This document shows, in pieces, positions 1-5,878 of a stretch of DNA of 6,989 bases. The notes beneath the pieces were generated by a model, which saw only the letters and a program-made list of their open reading frames with translations, did no database searches and was not told where the DNA came from. The stretch is from JBBDSU01 sp040904825 (GTDB lineage Bacteria > Actinomycetota > Nitriliruptoria > Nitriliruptorales > Nitriliruptoraceae). Position 1 is the stretch's first letter; each line of letters begins with the position of its first letter. The stretch covers positions 1 through 6,989 of the forward strand of contig JBBDSU010000037.1 of the NCBI GenBank assembly GCA_040904825.1. The letters are read 5' to 3'. A program made the position numbers and the translations under genes.

Positions 1-812
1 CCGTTTTCACCAAAGATGGGCTTTGGCATGAACGTCGCTGACTTGCCCGCGTGACGCGCCGTGTTCTTGATGATGTACTTGAACGTCATCAATTTGTCGG
101 CCATCGCCGCCAAGGTGTCGAAACGGATGTTGATCTCAGCCTGGCCTCCGGCACCAACCTCGTGATGCTGCAGCTCCACCTGGATCTTGGCCAGCTCCAA
201 CTGGTGGGCCATTTCAGAACGAAGGTCCTGGAAGTGGTCCATCGGCGGGGTAGGGAAGTAGCCCTGCTTGGTGCGTGGCTTGTAGCCCAGGTTGCCGCCT
301 TCTTCGTCGCGGCCGGTATTCCACGGACCTTCGATCGAGTCGATCTCGTAGTAGGAGGTGTGCGGCTGGTTGCTGAACCGGATGGAGTCGAAGATGAAGA
401 ATTCGGCTTCCGGTCCCATGAACACGGTGTCGGCGATACCCGTGGACTGCAAGTATGCCTCGGCTTTGCGCACGATGTTGCGAGGATCGCGCGAGTACGC
501 CTCGCCGGTGATGGCGTCGTGGACGTGGCAGTAGATCATCAACGTCTTGCGATCGCGGAACCGGTCTTCCTGCGCAGTCGTCACATCCGGAAGCAGCAGC
601 ATGTCGGATTCTTGGATGCCCTGGAATCCCCGGACGGAACTGCCGTCGAAATACAAACCGTTGTCAAACACGCTCTCGTCGACAGAACTGACCGGCACGG
701 TGAAGTGCTGCACCAGGCCAGGCAAGTCGACAAAGCGCATGTCAACGAACTCGTAGCCCTCAGACTCAATGAGGGAAAGAACTTCTTGGGTCGTTTGCGG
801 TGAGCTTCCCAA
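1..812 (-). CDS. glnA: Glutamine synthetase type I, N-terminal part (cut by left edge)
   Basis: Cytoplasmic ATP-dependent ligase that makes glutamine from glutamate and ammonium; type I enzymes form dodecamers. The 270 complete codons seen (family about 470) cover the beta-grasp N-domain and the first part of the catalytic domain. Visible motifs are FDGSS (55-59, Asp56 reaching the neighbouring active site), GPEAEFFIFD (133-142, metal ligands Glu135 and Glu137), HHEVG (Glu218) and GGQAEIN (Glu226), ending in FMPKPIFGENG just before the conserved NGSGMH loop. The sequence aligns by memory with mycobacterial GlnA1. The start is TTG at 812-810: it lies 7 nt after a strong AAGGAG, and no ATG or GTG fits the family N-terminus. 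It is the next gene downstream of the Moco oxidoreductase on the same strand, but 266 nt with its own operator array separate them, so it is probably transcribed on its own. The adenylylation-site Tyr lies outside the window. Identity is essentially certain. Confidence 0.97.
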   Translation of the reverse strand, partial: MGSSPQTTQEVLSLIESEGYEFVDMRFVDLPGLVQHFTVPVSSVDESVFDNGLYFDGSSVRGFQGIQESDMLLLPDVTTAQEDRFRDRKTLMIYCHVHDAITGEAYSRDPRNIVRKAEAYLQSTGIADTVFMGPEAEFFIFDSIRFSNQPHTSYYEIDSIEGPWNTGRDEEGGNLGYKPRTKQGYFPTPPMDHFQDLRSEMAHQLELAKIQVELQHHEVGAGGQAEINIRFDTLAAMADKLMTFKYIIKNTARHAGKSATFMPKPIFGEN

Positions 813-819
813 CTTCTCG

Positions 820-825
820 CTCCTT
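820..825 (-). promoter_or_regulatory. Ribosome binding site of glnA, fixes a TTG start
   Basis: On the minus strand AAGGAG is followed by a 7-nt spacer and then TTG (812-810). It is the best Shine-Dalgarno match in the leader. The frame stays open further upstream without a stop, so this site is the main reason for choosing the TTG start; the resulting N-terminus (MGSSPQTTQEVLSLIES...) has the usual family length. Confidence 0.8.
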
Positions 826-848
826 AGTGGTGGTCGTCGTCAGCAGGT

Positions 849-920
849 GGGCGAGACGCCCGGACCGACGTGGCCCGCTGGCCTGCCGCGCCACGGTTGG
901 GCTCGGCGGGGCGCCCCGCC
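849..920 (-). promoter_or_regulatory. GC-rich hairpins in the glnA 5' leader
   Basis: The glnA leader contains a 16-bp perfect palindrome at 905-920 (GGCGGGGC/GCCCCGCC, foldable as a 6-bp stem with a GCGC loop). It also contains a perfect 5-bp stem with a 3-nt loop at 849-861 (GGGCG-TCT-CGCCC), about 23 nt before the ribosome binding site. Outside the palindrome, CGGACC (960-955) can pair with GGTCCG (866-861), while the adjoining CAGGTG (956-951) can instead pair with CACCTG (848-843). The stems are seen directly; any role in attenuation, mRNA stability or protein binding is inference. No known riboswitch class is recognised. In such GC-rich DNA short stems also occur by chance; the 16-bp palindrome is the least likely to do so. 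Confidence 0.4.
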
Positions 921-1021
921 CGTCTGTGGGTGGATCTTCACTCGACTGGCACCTGGTCCGAACGGATTCGGAACGCCAGGCGGCATAGCGTCGTGTGTAG
1001 ATCCTTCCTGCTGTGGGTAGA

Positions 1022-1027
1022 ACCCTA
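1022..1027 (-). promoter_or_regulatory. Possible -10 element of the glnA promoter
   Basis: TAGGGT on the minus strand fits the loose TAnnnT -10 pattern of actinobacterial promoters. A start near position 1015 would place the 11-bp-spaced operator array (centre about 1056) near -41, a usual place for an activator that overlaps the -35 region. No good -35 hexamer is present, as expected for an activator-dependent promoter. It would leave a leader of about 200 nt. The assignment is tentative. Confidence 0.3.
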
Positions 1028-1037
1028 AGGTGCCGGT

Positions 1038-1075
1038 GTGTTGACTGGGTGACACCCTTGTTACGTCTTTGTTAC
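1038..1075 (-). promoter_or_regulatory. GlnR-type operator: four half-sites at 11-bp spacing upstream of glnA
   Basis: Read on the minus strand the half-sites are GTAAC (1075-1071), GTAAC (1064-1060), GTCAC (1053-1049) and AACAC (1042-1038), each separated by exactly 6 nt. This fits the Streptomyces GlnR box (gTnAc-n6-GaAAc, repeated) and the mycobacterial AC-n9-AC form, since all four half-sites end in AC. GlnR is the OmpR-family nitrogen regulator of actinobacteria, and glnA is one of its classic targets. The phase does not continue into a fifth site on either side. The array begins 3 nt after the stop codon of the upstream Moco gene, so it belongs to glnA. Whether it activates or represses cannot be told from sequence, though the position favours activation. 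Confidence 0.75.
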
Positions 1076-1078
1076 GGG

Positions 1079-2752
1079 CTAGCTGACCGTGACGGTCACC
1101 GTGTGGTGGCCAGTTGCGCCGTCAGGGTCCGGTGGACGCCGAACCTCGGTTTGAGGCTCGCCTTGCGCGTCGATGGCGCGGACACTGATCCGGTGTCGTC
1201 CCGGTGAGGCGTCCCAGAGATGTCGCCACTGGCGCCATGTGCCGCGCGCCAAAGGCTCAGTGACCTCAGCGACCATCCATGGACCGTCATCAATGCGGAC
1301 TTCAGCGCCGTCGACGCCATGTTCGTTCGACCATGCGACGCCGGCAATGGTCACCGTCCCAGCCGGCACTGTTGCCTGGTGCCGGGGCACGTCAATGCGC
1401 GATTGGGTCTTGATGGGGCCGAAAGGAGCCCAACCCAGGCGGATCCAGTACGCCTGGTAGTCGGCGAAAGTCGTCAGTTCGATCTCCGACAGCCACTTGG
1501 TATTGCACACGTAGCCGTAAAGTCCTTCGACAACGAGCCTGACTGGAAACCCATGTCGTGCTGGGAGCGGTTCGCCATTCATGCCGACTGCGACAAGCGC
1601 GGTGCGTCCGTCGTAGGCAGCCTCCAACGGGAAGCCTGCCGTCCACGTATCGACCGCGCGACCGACTATCTGGTCGGCGCCATCCTGAACGCCAGCGCGG
1701 TCAAGCAGATCAGTCAGCGGCACACCCTGCCATCGGGCAGTGCCGATGAGAGGGCCGCCGACTTCGTTGGAGACGCAAGACAGCGTGACATCTGCCTCGA
1801 CCACCGCAAGATCGAGAATTTCTTCGTAGGTGATCTCAAACGGGTTGTCGACAAGGCCCTTGATGGTCACAACGTGACCCGTGCCATCCAATCTGAGTGG
1901 GTTGAGCCGCGCATCGATCCGGAAGAAGTCACTGGTCGGCGTGATGATGGGGGACAGGCCGTCGACGGCGAAGCTGGCTGACGGCTCTGGGGCAGGCAGC
2001 GGTGCGCGTGGCCGTGGCAGCGCAATCTGGTCGCGCACCTGTTGTAGTACTTGCCGTGCCATCAGCCGTTGGCCTGCGAGCGCTGCGGCAAGACCTGCTG
2101 CAAGTGAACCGCCAGTCGCAAGAAGGAAGTTTCGACGAGACCGCAGCCCCGCTGTGGGGGTTCGAGCCAGGGAAGGATCGAACTCATCGGCGCTACCGGC
2201 ACCGTTGGCGTCGGGGGACGCCTCGTCAGGGTCGGATGACGCCGTGCCAGGGGCAGTCACCGCCGGCGCAATGTCGGTGTTGCGACCTGGCACGCGACGC
2301 AGAAGCCATTCGAGGACAGCGATACCCGCGAGCCCTGCCAACAAGGGGGCTGTGATGGCCGTCACGATAGGCGTGAGCGCGTCGGCTGCGAGCACTGTGG
2401 CTGCTGCGACAGCAACGAACGCGAAAATGGCGCGCGCGAGCAGGCGCCGTCGGGTCGCAATGATGCCTGCAATGATGCCGAGCGCAGCGACGACGAGCGC
2501 CATCGATGACAACAACGCCAAGCGATTGGCGGAACCGAACCAGACGATGGCCCAACGCACGACCGGGCCGGGAGTCGCATCGATGATTGCATCGCCGATG
2601 GCAGACAATGGGGATCGGCGGCCTGGCAGGATCCCGGCCACCAATTCTGAGATACCAATCGCGACGAACGCGGCTGTGACGCCAACTGTCGCCCGCGCGA
2701 TCGAGTTCGTACCGTTAGCCTCCGGTGATCCTGGGCTCGCCCGACGTGCCAT
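1079..2752 (-). CDS. Membrane-anchored sulfite-oxidase-family molybdopterin oxidoreductase with internal Tat motif
   Basis: Predicted oxidoreductase of 557 aa whose catalytic domain should face the outside of the membrane. Residues 21-41, about 77-99, 106-125 and 128-150 look like transmembrane helices. A Pro/Ala/Asp/Ser-rich linker (155-203) follows, then the twin-arginine motif SRRNFL (205-210) leading into a fifth helix (211-227). Residues about 280-445 form the molybdopterin domain, with LSCVSN (Cys326, the expected Mo ligand), ARWQGVPL (339-346) and HGFPVRLVV (400-408). Residues about 455-557 resemble the Ig-like C-terminal domain of sulfite oxidases (WRQWRHLWD, 506-514). The layout matches the actinobacterial five-helix Moco proteins (Streptomyces SCO3746 type) inserted jointly by Sec and Tat. 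The CxGNRR motif of eukaryotic sulfite oxidase is not conserved, so the substrate is open. The ATG at 2752 is preferred over upstream starts: it has GAAGG 10 nt before it, and the region before it is low in family likeness and overlaps the divergent gene. Confidence 0.9.
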   Translation of the reverse strand: MARRASPGSPEANGTNSIARATVGVTAAFVAIGISELVAGILPGRRSPLSAIGDAIIDATPGPVVRWAIVWFGSANRLALLSSMALVVAALGIIAGIIATRRRLLARAIFAFVAVAAATVLAADALTPIVTAITAPLLAGLAGIAVLEWLLRRVPGRNTDIAPAVTAPGTASSDPDEASPDANGAGSADEFDPSLARTPTAGLRSRRNFLLATGGSLAAGLAAALAGQRLMARQVLQQVRDQIALPRPRAPLPAPEPSASFAVDGLSPIITPTSDFFRIDARLNPLRLDGTGHVVTIKGLVDNPFEITYEEILDLAVVEADVTLSCVSNEVGGPLIGTARWQGVPLTDLLDRAGVQDGADQIVGRAVDTWTAGFPLEAAYDGRTALVAVGMNGEPLPARHGFPVRLVVEGLYGYVCNTKWLSEIELTTFADYQAYWIRLGWAPFGPIKTQSRIDVPRHQATVPAGTVTIAGVAWSNEHGVDGAEVRIDDGPWMVAEVTEPLARGTWRQWRHLWDASPGRHRISVRAIDAQGEPQTEVRRPPDPDGATGHHTVTVTVS

Positions 2753-2832
2753 CCGGTTCCCGCCTTCTTCCCGGACCCGGAAGATTCCGGGCGTCTGCGC
2801 CAGCCAAGAGAATGCGACGAGTGGAGCTGACA
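2753..2832. promoter_or_regulatory. 80-bp divergent promoter region
   Basis: This gap separates the start codons of the Moco oxidoreductase (minus) and the MscS channel (plus), so both promoters must lie in it or reach into the facing genes. No strong -10/-35 pair is seen on either strand. The best plus-strand guess is TTCCGG (2785-2790), 17 nt, GAGAAT (2808-2813). On the minus strand TTGGCT (2807-2802) could serve as a -35, but without a convincing -10. Confidence 0.4.
2776..2791. repeat. 16-bp inverted repeat between the divergent genes, candidate operator
   Basis: CCCGGAA-GA-TTCCGGG has two perfect 7-bp arms around a 2-nt centre and does not extend further. It lies 23 nt from the ATG of the Moco gene and 41 nt from the ATG of the channel gene. 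That size and position suit a dimeric regulator acting on both genes. No known regulator consensus is recognised, and chance occurrence in GC-rich DNA cannot be excluded. Confidence 0.4.
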
Positions 2833-3930
2833 ATGGCCGACTGGATTTCAACGTACACGGACTCAGATGTCCTGCTGTGGGCGAGTGACCACTTGATCCA
2901 GCCGATTGGGCGGATTCTGATCGTTCTGATTCTCGCATCGATTGGTCTTCGGTTCATTCGTCGAGCCATCAACCGTGGTATCGAGCGGGTACAGGACCCC
3001 GAAGGAATGCCTGGCCGCAAGTTGAGAGAACGTGTGGGCATGTTCGACGAGTTTGACAGCGGATTCTCGGCGCGTCGCGCCCAGCGAGCTCAAGCGCTTG
3101 GCGCACTGGCTGGCAGCGTCGCAGGATTCGTTATCTGGACGCTCGCGCTGTTCATGGTGCTCGGAACGTTCGGCATCAACCTTGGTCCGTTGATTGCGGG
3201 CGCTGGCATCGCGGGTGTCGCGCTCGGCTTCGGCGCGCAGAGCGTCGTCAAAGATTTCCTGTCTGGCGTGCTGATGTTGCTCGAGGATCAGTATGGCGTG
3301 GGTGATGTGATCGATACAGGCGAAGCGATAGGGATCGTCGAAGCGGTCACGCTCAGAACGACACGGGTTCGCGATGTCACCGGAACCCTGTGGCACATCC
3401 CGAATGGTGAGATTCGCCGTGTCGGGAACAAAAGCCAGGACTGGGCGCGCGTCCTGTTGGACGTCGGTGTGTCCTATGGGACGGACCTTGATGTCGCCAA
3501 GCAGATCATCCAGCGAGTAGCTGACGAACTCGTTGCCGAACCGGATTTCGCTGCCAACGTGATCGAAGAACCATCGGTGTGGGGAGTGCAAGAACTCGGC
3601 GATTCGAGCATCGACTTGCGCCTGGTCATCAAGGTCGTCCCAGGTACCCAGTGGGCCATGACACGCGAGCTTCGTCGGCGCATCAAGATGGCCTTCGACG
3701 CGGCGAACGTCGAGATTCCCTACCCGCAACGCACCGTGTGGTTGCGAACCGAAGCGCCGGTCGCGGTCGGCGATGAGGCCACACCGGCGTTCGATACGCC
3801 AATTCCCGACGTTGCCACGATCGATGAGGCCGTCGCGCTCACCAAGGCGCCGCCTCCGGTCGACGAGGAACTTGATGCGCTGGAAGACGTTGTTGAGAGC
3901 AGCGCTGACGATGACGATCGACGTTTCTAG
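2833..3930 (+). CDS. MscS-family small-conductance mechanosensitive ion channel
   Basis: Membrane channel of 365 aa that should open under membrane tension and release small solutes on hypo-osmotic shock; MscS channels are heptamers. Helix 1 spans about 25-43 and helix 2 about 89-110. The pore helix with its kinked continuation lies at 115-149 and carries the hallmark AGAGIAGVALGFGAQSVVKD (122-141). EDQYGVGDVI (151-160) enters the beta domain, and the alpha/beta C-domain runs to about 305. A 60-residue tail (306-365) is rich in Asp, Glu and Pro and has no further helix, unlike the Corynebacterium glutamate exporter MscCG with its fourth helix. The ATG at 2833 has GGAG 6 nt upstream and gives the normal three-helix length. 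Earlier in-frame starts at 2725 and 2812 would add residues with no likeness to the family and run back towards or into the divergent gene. It is divergent from the Moco gene and convergent with lipA. The family is certain; the solute is unknown. Confidence 0.95.
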   Translation: MADWISTYTDSDVLLWASDHLIQPIGRILIVLILASIGLRFIRRAINRGIERVQDPEGMPGRKLRERVGMFDEFDSGFSARRAQRAQALGALAGSVAGFVIWTLALFMVLGTFGINLGPLIAGAGIAGVALGFGAQSVVKDFLSGVLMLLEDQYGVGDVIDTGEAIGIVEAVTLRTTRVRDVTGTLWHIPNGEIRRVGNKSQDWARVLLDVGVSYGTDLDVAKQIIQRVADELVAEPDFAANVIEEPSVWGVQELGDSSIDLRLVIKVVPGTQWAMTRELRRRIKMAFDAANVEIPYPQRTVWLRTEAPVAVGDEATPAFDTPIPDVATIDEAVALTKAPPPVDEELDALEDVVESSADDDDRRF

Positions 3931-3965
3931 GGCGCGAAGGCCTGTCGAGGCTGTCCGAAATATGT

Positions 3966-3995
3966 AGTCCCGCAGCATGCCTGGCCCGCGGGACT
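3966..3995. terminator. Hairpin between convergent genes, likely bidirectional terminator
   Basis: AGTCCCGC (3966-3973) and GCGGGACT (3988-3995) form a perfect 8-bp stem around a 14-nt loop, 35 nt after the channel stop and 38 nt after the lipA stop. A second, weaker stem GGTCG/CGACC (3999-4003, 4012-4016) follows. Neither has a T-tract, which is common in actinobacterial terminators. The convergent position makes termination the likely role. Confidence 0.6.
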
Positions 3996-4024
3996 GACGG
4001 TCGGTCCCATGCGACCAATAGTCC

Positions 4025-5044
4025 TCAACCTTGCGGGTGGTGTGCCGCGGGCGCCCACGCGTCGGCGTCTTGGGCCTGCTGGCCCGCGTGGTAGCTCGAT
4101 CGCACCATCGGGCCTGATTCGATGTGCGCGAAACCCTTGCTCAGTCCGTAATCCCGATATGCGGCGAACTGTTCGGGGGTGACATAACGGTCCAGGTGCA
4201 GATGCTGCGCGGATGGCTGCAGATACTGCCCGATCGTGACCAGTTCAACGCCGGATGATCGAAGGTCGCGAAGGCATTCACGGACCTCATCGTCGGTCTC
4301 ACCCATGCCGACGATGATGTTCGACTTGATCGCAGTTGATGACGGCAGCATGTCACGAGCGTGAGCCAGGAACTCAAGCCCTCGGTCGTAGTCGAAGGCT
4401 GGGCGGATCGTTGGGAACAAGCGGCGGGTCGTCTCCAGATTGAACGCAAAGACATCCGGCGGCACGTCGCCCAGTTGTTTGAGTGCTGACAAGCCAGCGT
4501 CCGGGTTATTGCCATATCCGAAGTCGCTGGGAAGCACCTCTACACCGACCTCTGGCGTTCGCTGTTTGACTTGGCGGATCGTCTCGGCGATGAGCCAGGC
4601 ACCTCCGTCATCCAGATCGTCACGGGCCACCATCGTGATGACCGCAAACCTCAAGCCCAGGTGTTCGACGGCTTCGGCGACACGGCGGGGTTCATCGCGG
4701 TCGTAACCATCAGGTTTGCCGGTCTTGATCTGACAGAACCCACAGCGACGGGTGCAGTCGTCGCCACCGATCAGGAACGTCGCCTCACGCACTTCCCAAC
4801 ACTCGTAGATGTTGGGGCAGGCAGCTTGGGCGCAGACCGTGTTGAGATCGAGGTCTTCCATCAACCGGGTCACATCGCGAAAATTGTCGCCGAAACTGGC
4901 TTTGACCTTGAGCCATTCCGGTTTGCGTTCTTGGGGAAGGCTTGTGTCGATCGTTCGGCGGACTACTCCCGCACGTTGAACCCGTTCGCGTGGCAACACC
5001 GCCAGGGTGCGGGCGTTGGGCGGAACCACAGGGGGTACGGACAT
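4025..5044 (-). CDS. lipA: Lipoyl synthase
   Basis: Cytoplasmic radical-SAM enzyme that inserts two sulfur atoms at C6 and C8 of protein-bound octanoyl groups, finishing lipoate on the E2 and H proteins. It has 339 aa. The auxiliary-cluster cysteines are in CAQAACPNIYEC (Cys71, Cys76, Cys82) and the radical-SAM cysteines in CTRRCGFC (Cys97, Cys101, Cys104). RSSYHA (315-320) supplies the serine, probably Ser317, that completes the auxiliary cluster. REATFLIGG, TGKP, DRDEPRRVA and GQYLQPS are further family blocks. The segment VEVLPSDFGYGNNPDAG (169-185) and AFNLET (200-205, where the E. coli and mycobacterial enzymes have HN[ILV]E) differ from common sequences but leave the core intact. The ATG at 5044 has GAGGA 10 nt upstream, directly after the lipB stop, and the 16-nt gap points to one operon. 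The first 40 residues are poorly conserved. Identity is certain. Confidence 0.97.
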   Translation of the reverse strand: MSVPPVVPPNARTLAVLPRERVQRAGVVRRTIDTSLPQERKPEWLKVKASFGDNFRDVTRLMEDLDLNTVCAQAACPNIYECWEVREATFLIGGDDCTRRCGFCQIKTGKPDGYDRDEPRRVAEAVEHLGLRFAVITMVARDDLDDGGAWLIAETIRQVKQRTPEVGVEVLPSDFGYGNNPDAGLSALKQLGDVPPDVFAFNLETTRRLFPTIRPAFDYDRGLEFLAHARDMLPSSTAIKSNIIVGMGETDDEVRECLRDLRSSGVELVTIGQYLQPSAQHLHLDRYVTPEQFAAYRDYGLSKGFAHIESGPMVRSSYHAGQQAQDADAWAPAAHHPQG

Positions 5045-5060
5045 GGGGGTGGGATCCTCG

Positions 5061-5867
5061 TCAGGTGGGCAGCGGCTCGCGCGCACCGAGCGGATTGTGC
5101 CCTGGGGCGGGCGGATCGATATCGGCCAAGCCAGCAGCGTCGAGCGTAGCGTCGAAGCGTTGAGCGAAGGCTGTGCTGACGTGTCGGGTGATAGTGGCAA
5201 CGTCGGTGCTCACACCGAGGCTTGCAATGCTGCAGACGCCACGATCAGCGATGCCGCATGGAACGATGCCGGCAAAGTCATCCAGATGGGTCGTGACGTT
5301 CAACGCGAACCCGTGAGAGGTAATCGCACCGCTGGCCACTCGCACGCCGATCGCGGCAATCTTGCGGTCGCCTACCCATACGCCGGTGAAACCTTGGCTT
5401 CGTTGGCCTGGAATGCCGACCGCGGCGAGCGCGTCGATGATGACGTCCTCAAGTGCCCGGACATAGTCGACAACCGAGCGGATCGAAGCCAGTCTCAGGA
5501 TGGGGTAGCCAACGAGCTGGCCCGGCCCGTGATAGGTGACGTCGCCGCCGCGGTCAACTTCGACGAGGTCAATGTCATGGGCGCGCCGTTGGTTGGCATC
5601 CCAAATCAAGTTCGCTCGATCGGTGCGCTTACCCATGGTGTAGACGGCGGGGTGCTCAAGCAGCAACAAGGTGTCGCCGATGCGGTCATCCCGACGCGCG
5701 TCGACGAGTCGGTGCTGGAGTGCAAAGGCCTCCAGATAAGGGACCAGTCCCGGACGTACGACGGTTACGGGGTCAGACGTGGCCGCTCGAAGCCTGTCGC
5801 GATTCGGGGGCTCCGTGCCCGTGACACACCTGTCGGGCTGTGCTTGGTTGGCAATGCAGGTGGTCAT
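5061..5867 (-). CDS. lipB: Octanoyl-[acyl carrier protein]:protein N-octanoyltransferase
   Basis: Cytoplasmic transferase that moves the octanoyl group from acyl carrier protein to the lipoyl lysine of E2 and H proteins through a thioester on a cysteine: the first step of lipoate synthesis and the supplier for LipA. Its 268 aa show LLLLEHPAVYTMGKR (67-81), RGGDVTYHGPGQLVGYP (106-122), DRKIAAIGVR (catalytic Lys169) and IVPCGI (acyl-carrying Cys204). The family core begins near residue 34, so the first 30 residues are an extension over the mycobacterial protein. The ATG at 5867 is chosen because no ATG, GTG or TTG lies between it and the core, but it has no clear Shine-Dalgarno. A TTG at 5882 overlapping the E2 stop (TTGA) is an alternative that would add 5 residues. 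The 11-nt gap after the E2 stop suggests translational coupling. Confidence 0.96.
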   Translation of the reverse strand: MTTCIANQAQPDRCVTGTEPPNRDRLRAATSDPVTVVRPGLVPYLEAFALQHRLVDARRDDRIGDTLLLLEHPAVYTMGKRTDRANLIWDANQRRAHDIDLVEVDRGGDVTYHGPGQLVGYPILRLASIRSVVDYVRALEDVIIDALAAVGIPGQRSQGFTGVWVGDRKIAAIGVRVASGAITSHGFALNVTTHLDDFAGIVPCGIADRGVCSIASLGVSTDVATITRHVSTAFAQRFDATLDAAGLADIDPPAPGHNPLGAREPLPT

Positions 5868-5878
5868 GTCCAGTCGCG

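Noticed and set aside
51..803. 250-codon open frame on the plus strand at the left edge
   Set aside because: It is antisense to glnA, whose active-site motifs are seen in the other strand.
840..989. Possible 49-codon leader ORF upstream of glnA (ATG at 989, stop TGA at 840)
   Set aside because: Its only purine-rich stretch (AAGGA) is about 15 nt from the ATG, too far for good initiation. The peptide has no run of Gln or other amino acid that would suggest attenuation.
1020..1080. Terminator between the Moco gene and glnA
   Set aside because: The only inverted repeat near the stop, GGGTG-T-CACCC at 1047-1057, has a one-base centre, cannot form a good hairpin, and is part of the operator array. 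Some read-through from the Moco gene into glnA therefore cannot be excluded.
1881..2888. 335-codon open frame on the plus strand opposite the Moco gene
   Set aside because: Its Ala/Ser/Arg-rich translation has no recognisable fold and mirrors the membrane helices of the real gene on the other strand.
2753..2938. N-terminal extension of the Moco protein to position 2938
   Set aside because: The added 62 residues overlap the first codons of the divergent channel gene and lack family likeness; the ATG at 2752 has a plausible ribosome site.
2863..3978. 371-codon open frame on the minus strand opposite the channel gene
   Set aside because: The plus strand encodes an unmistakable MscS pore motif; this frame has no family likeness.
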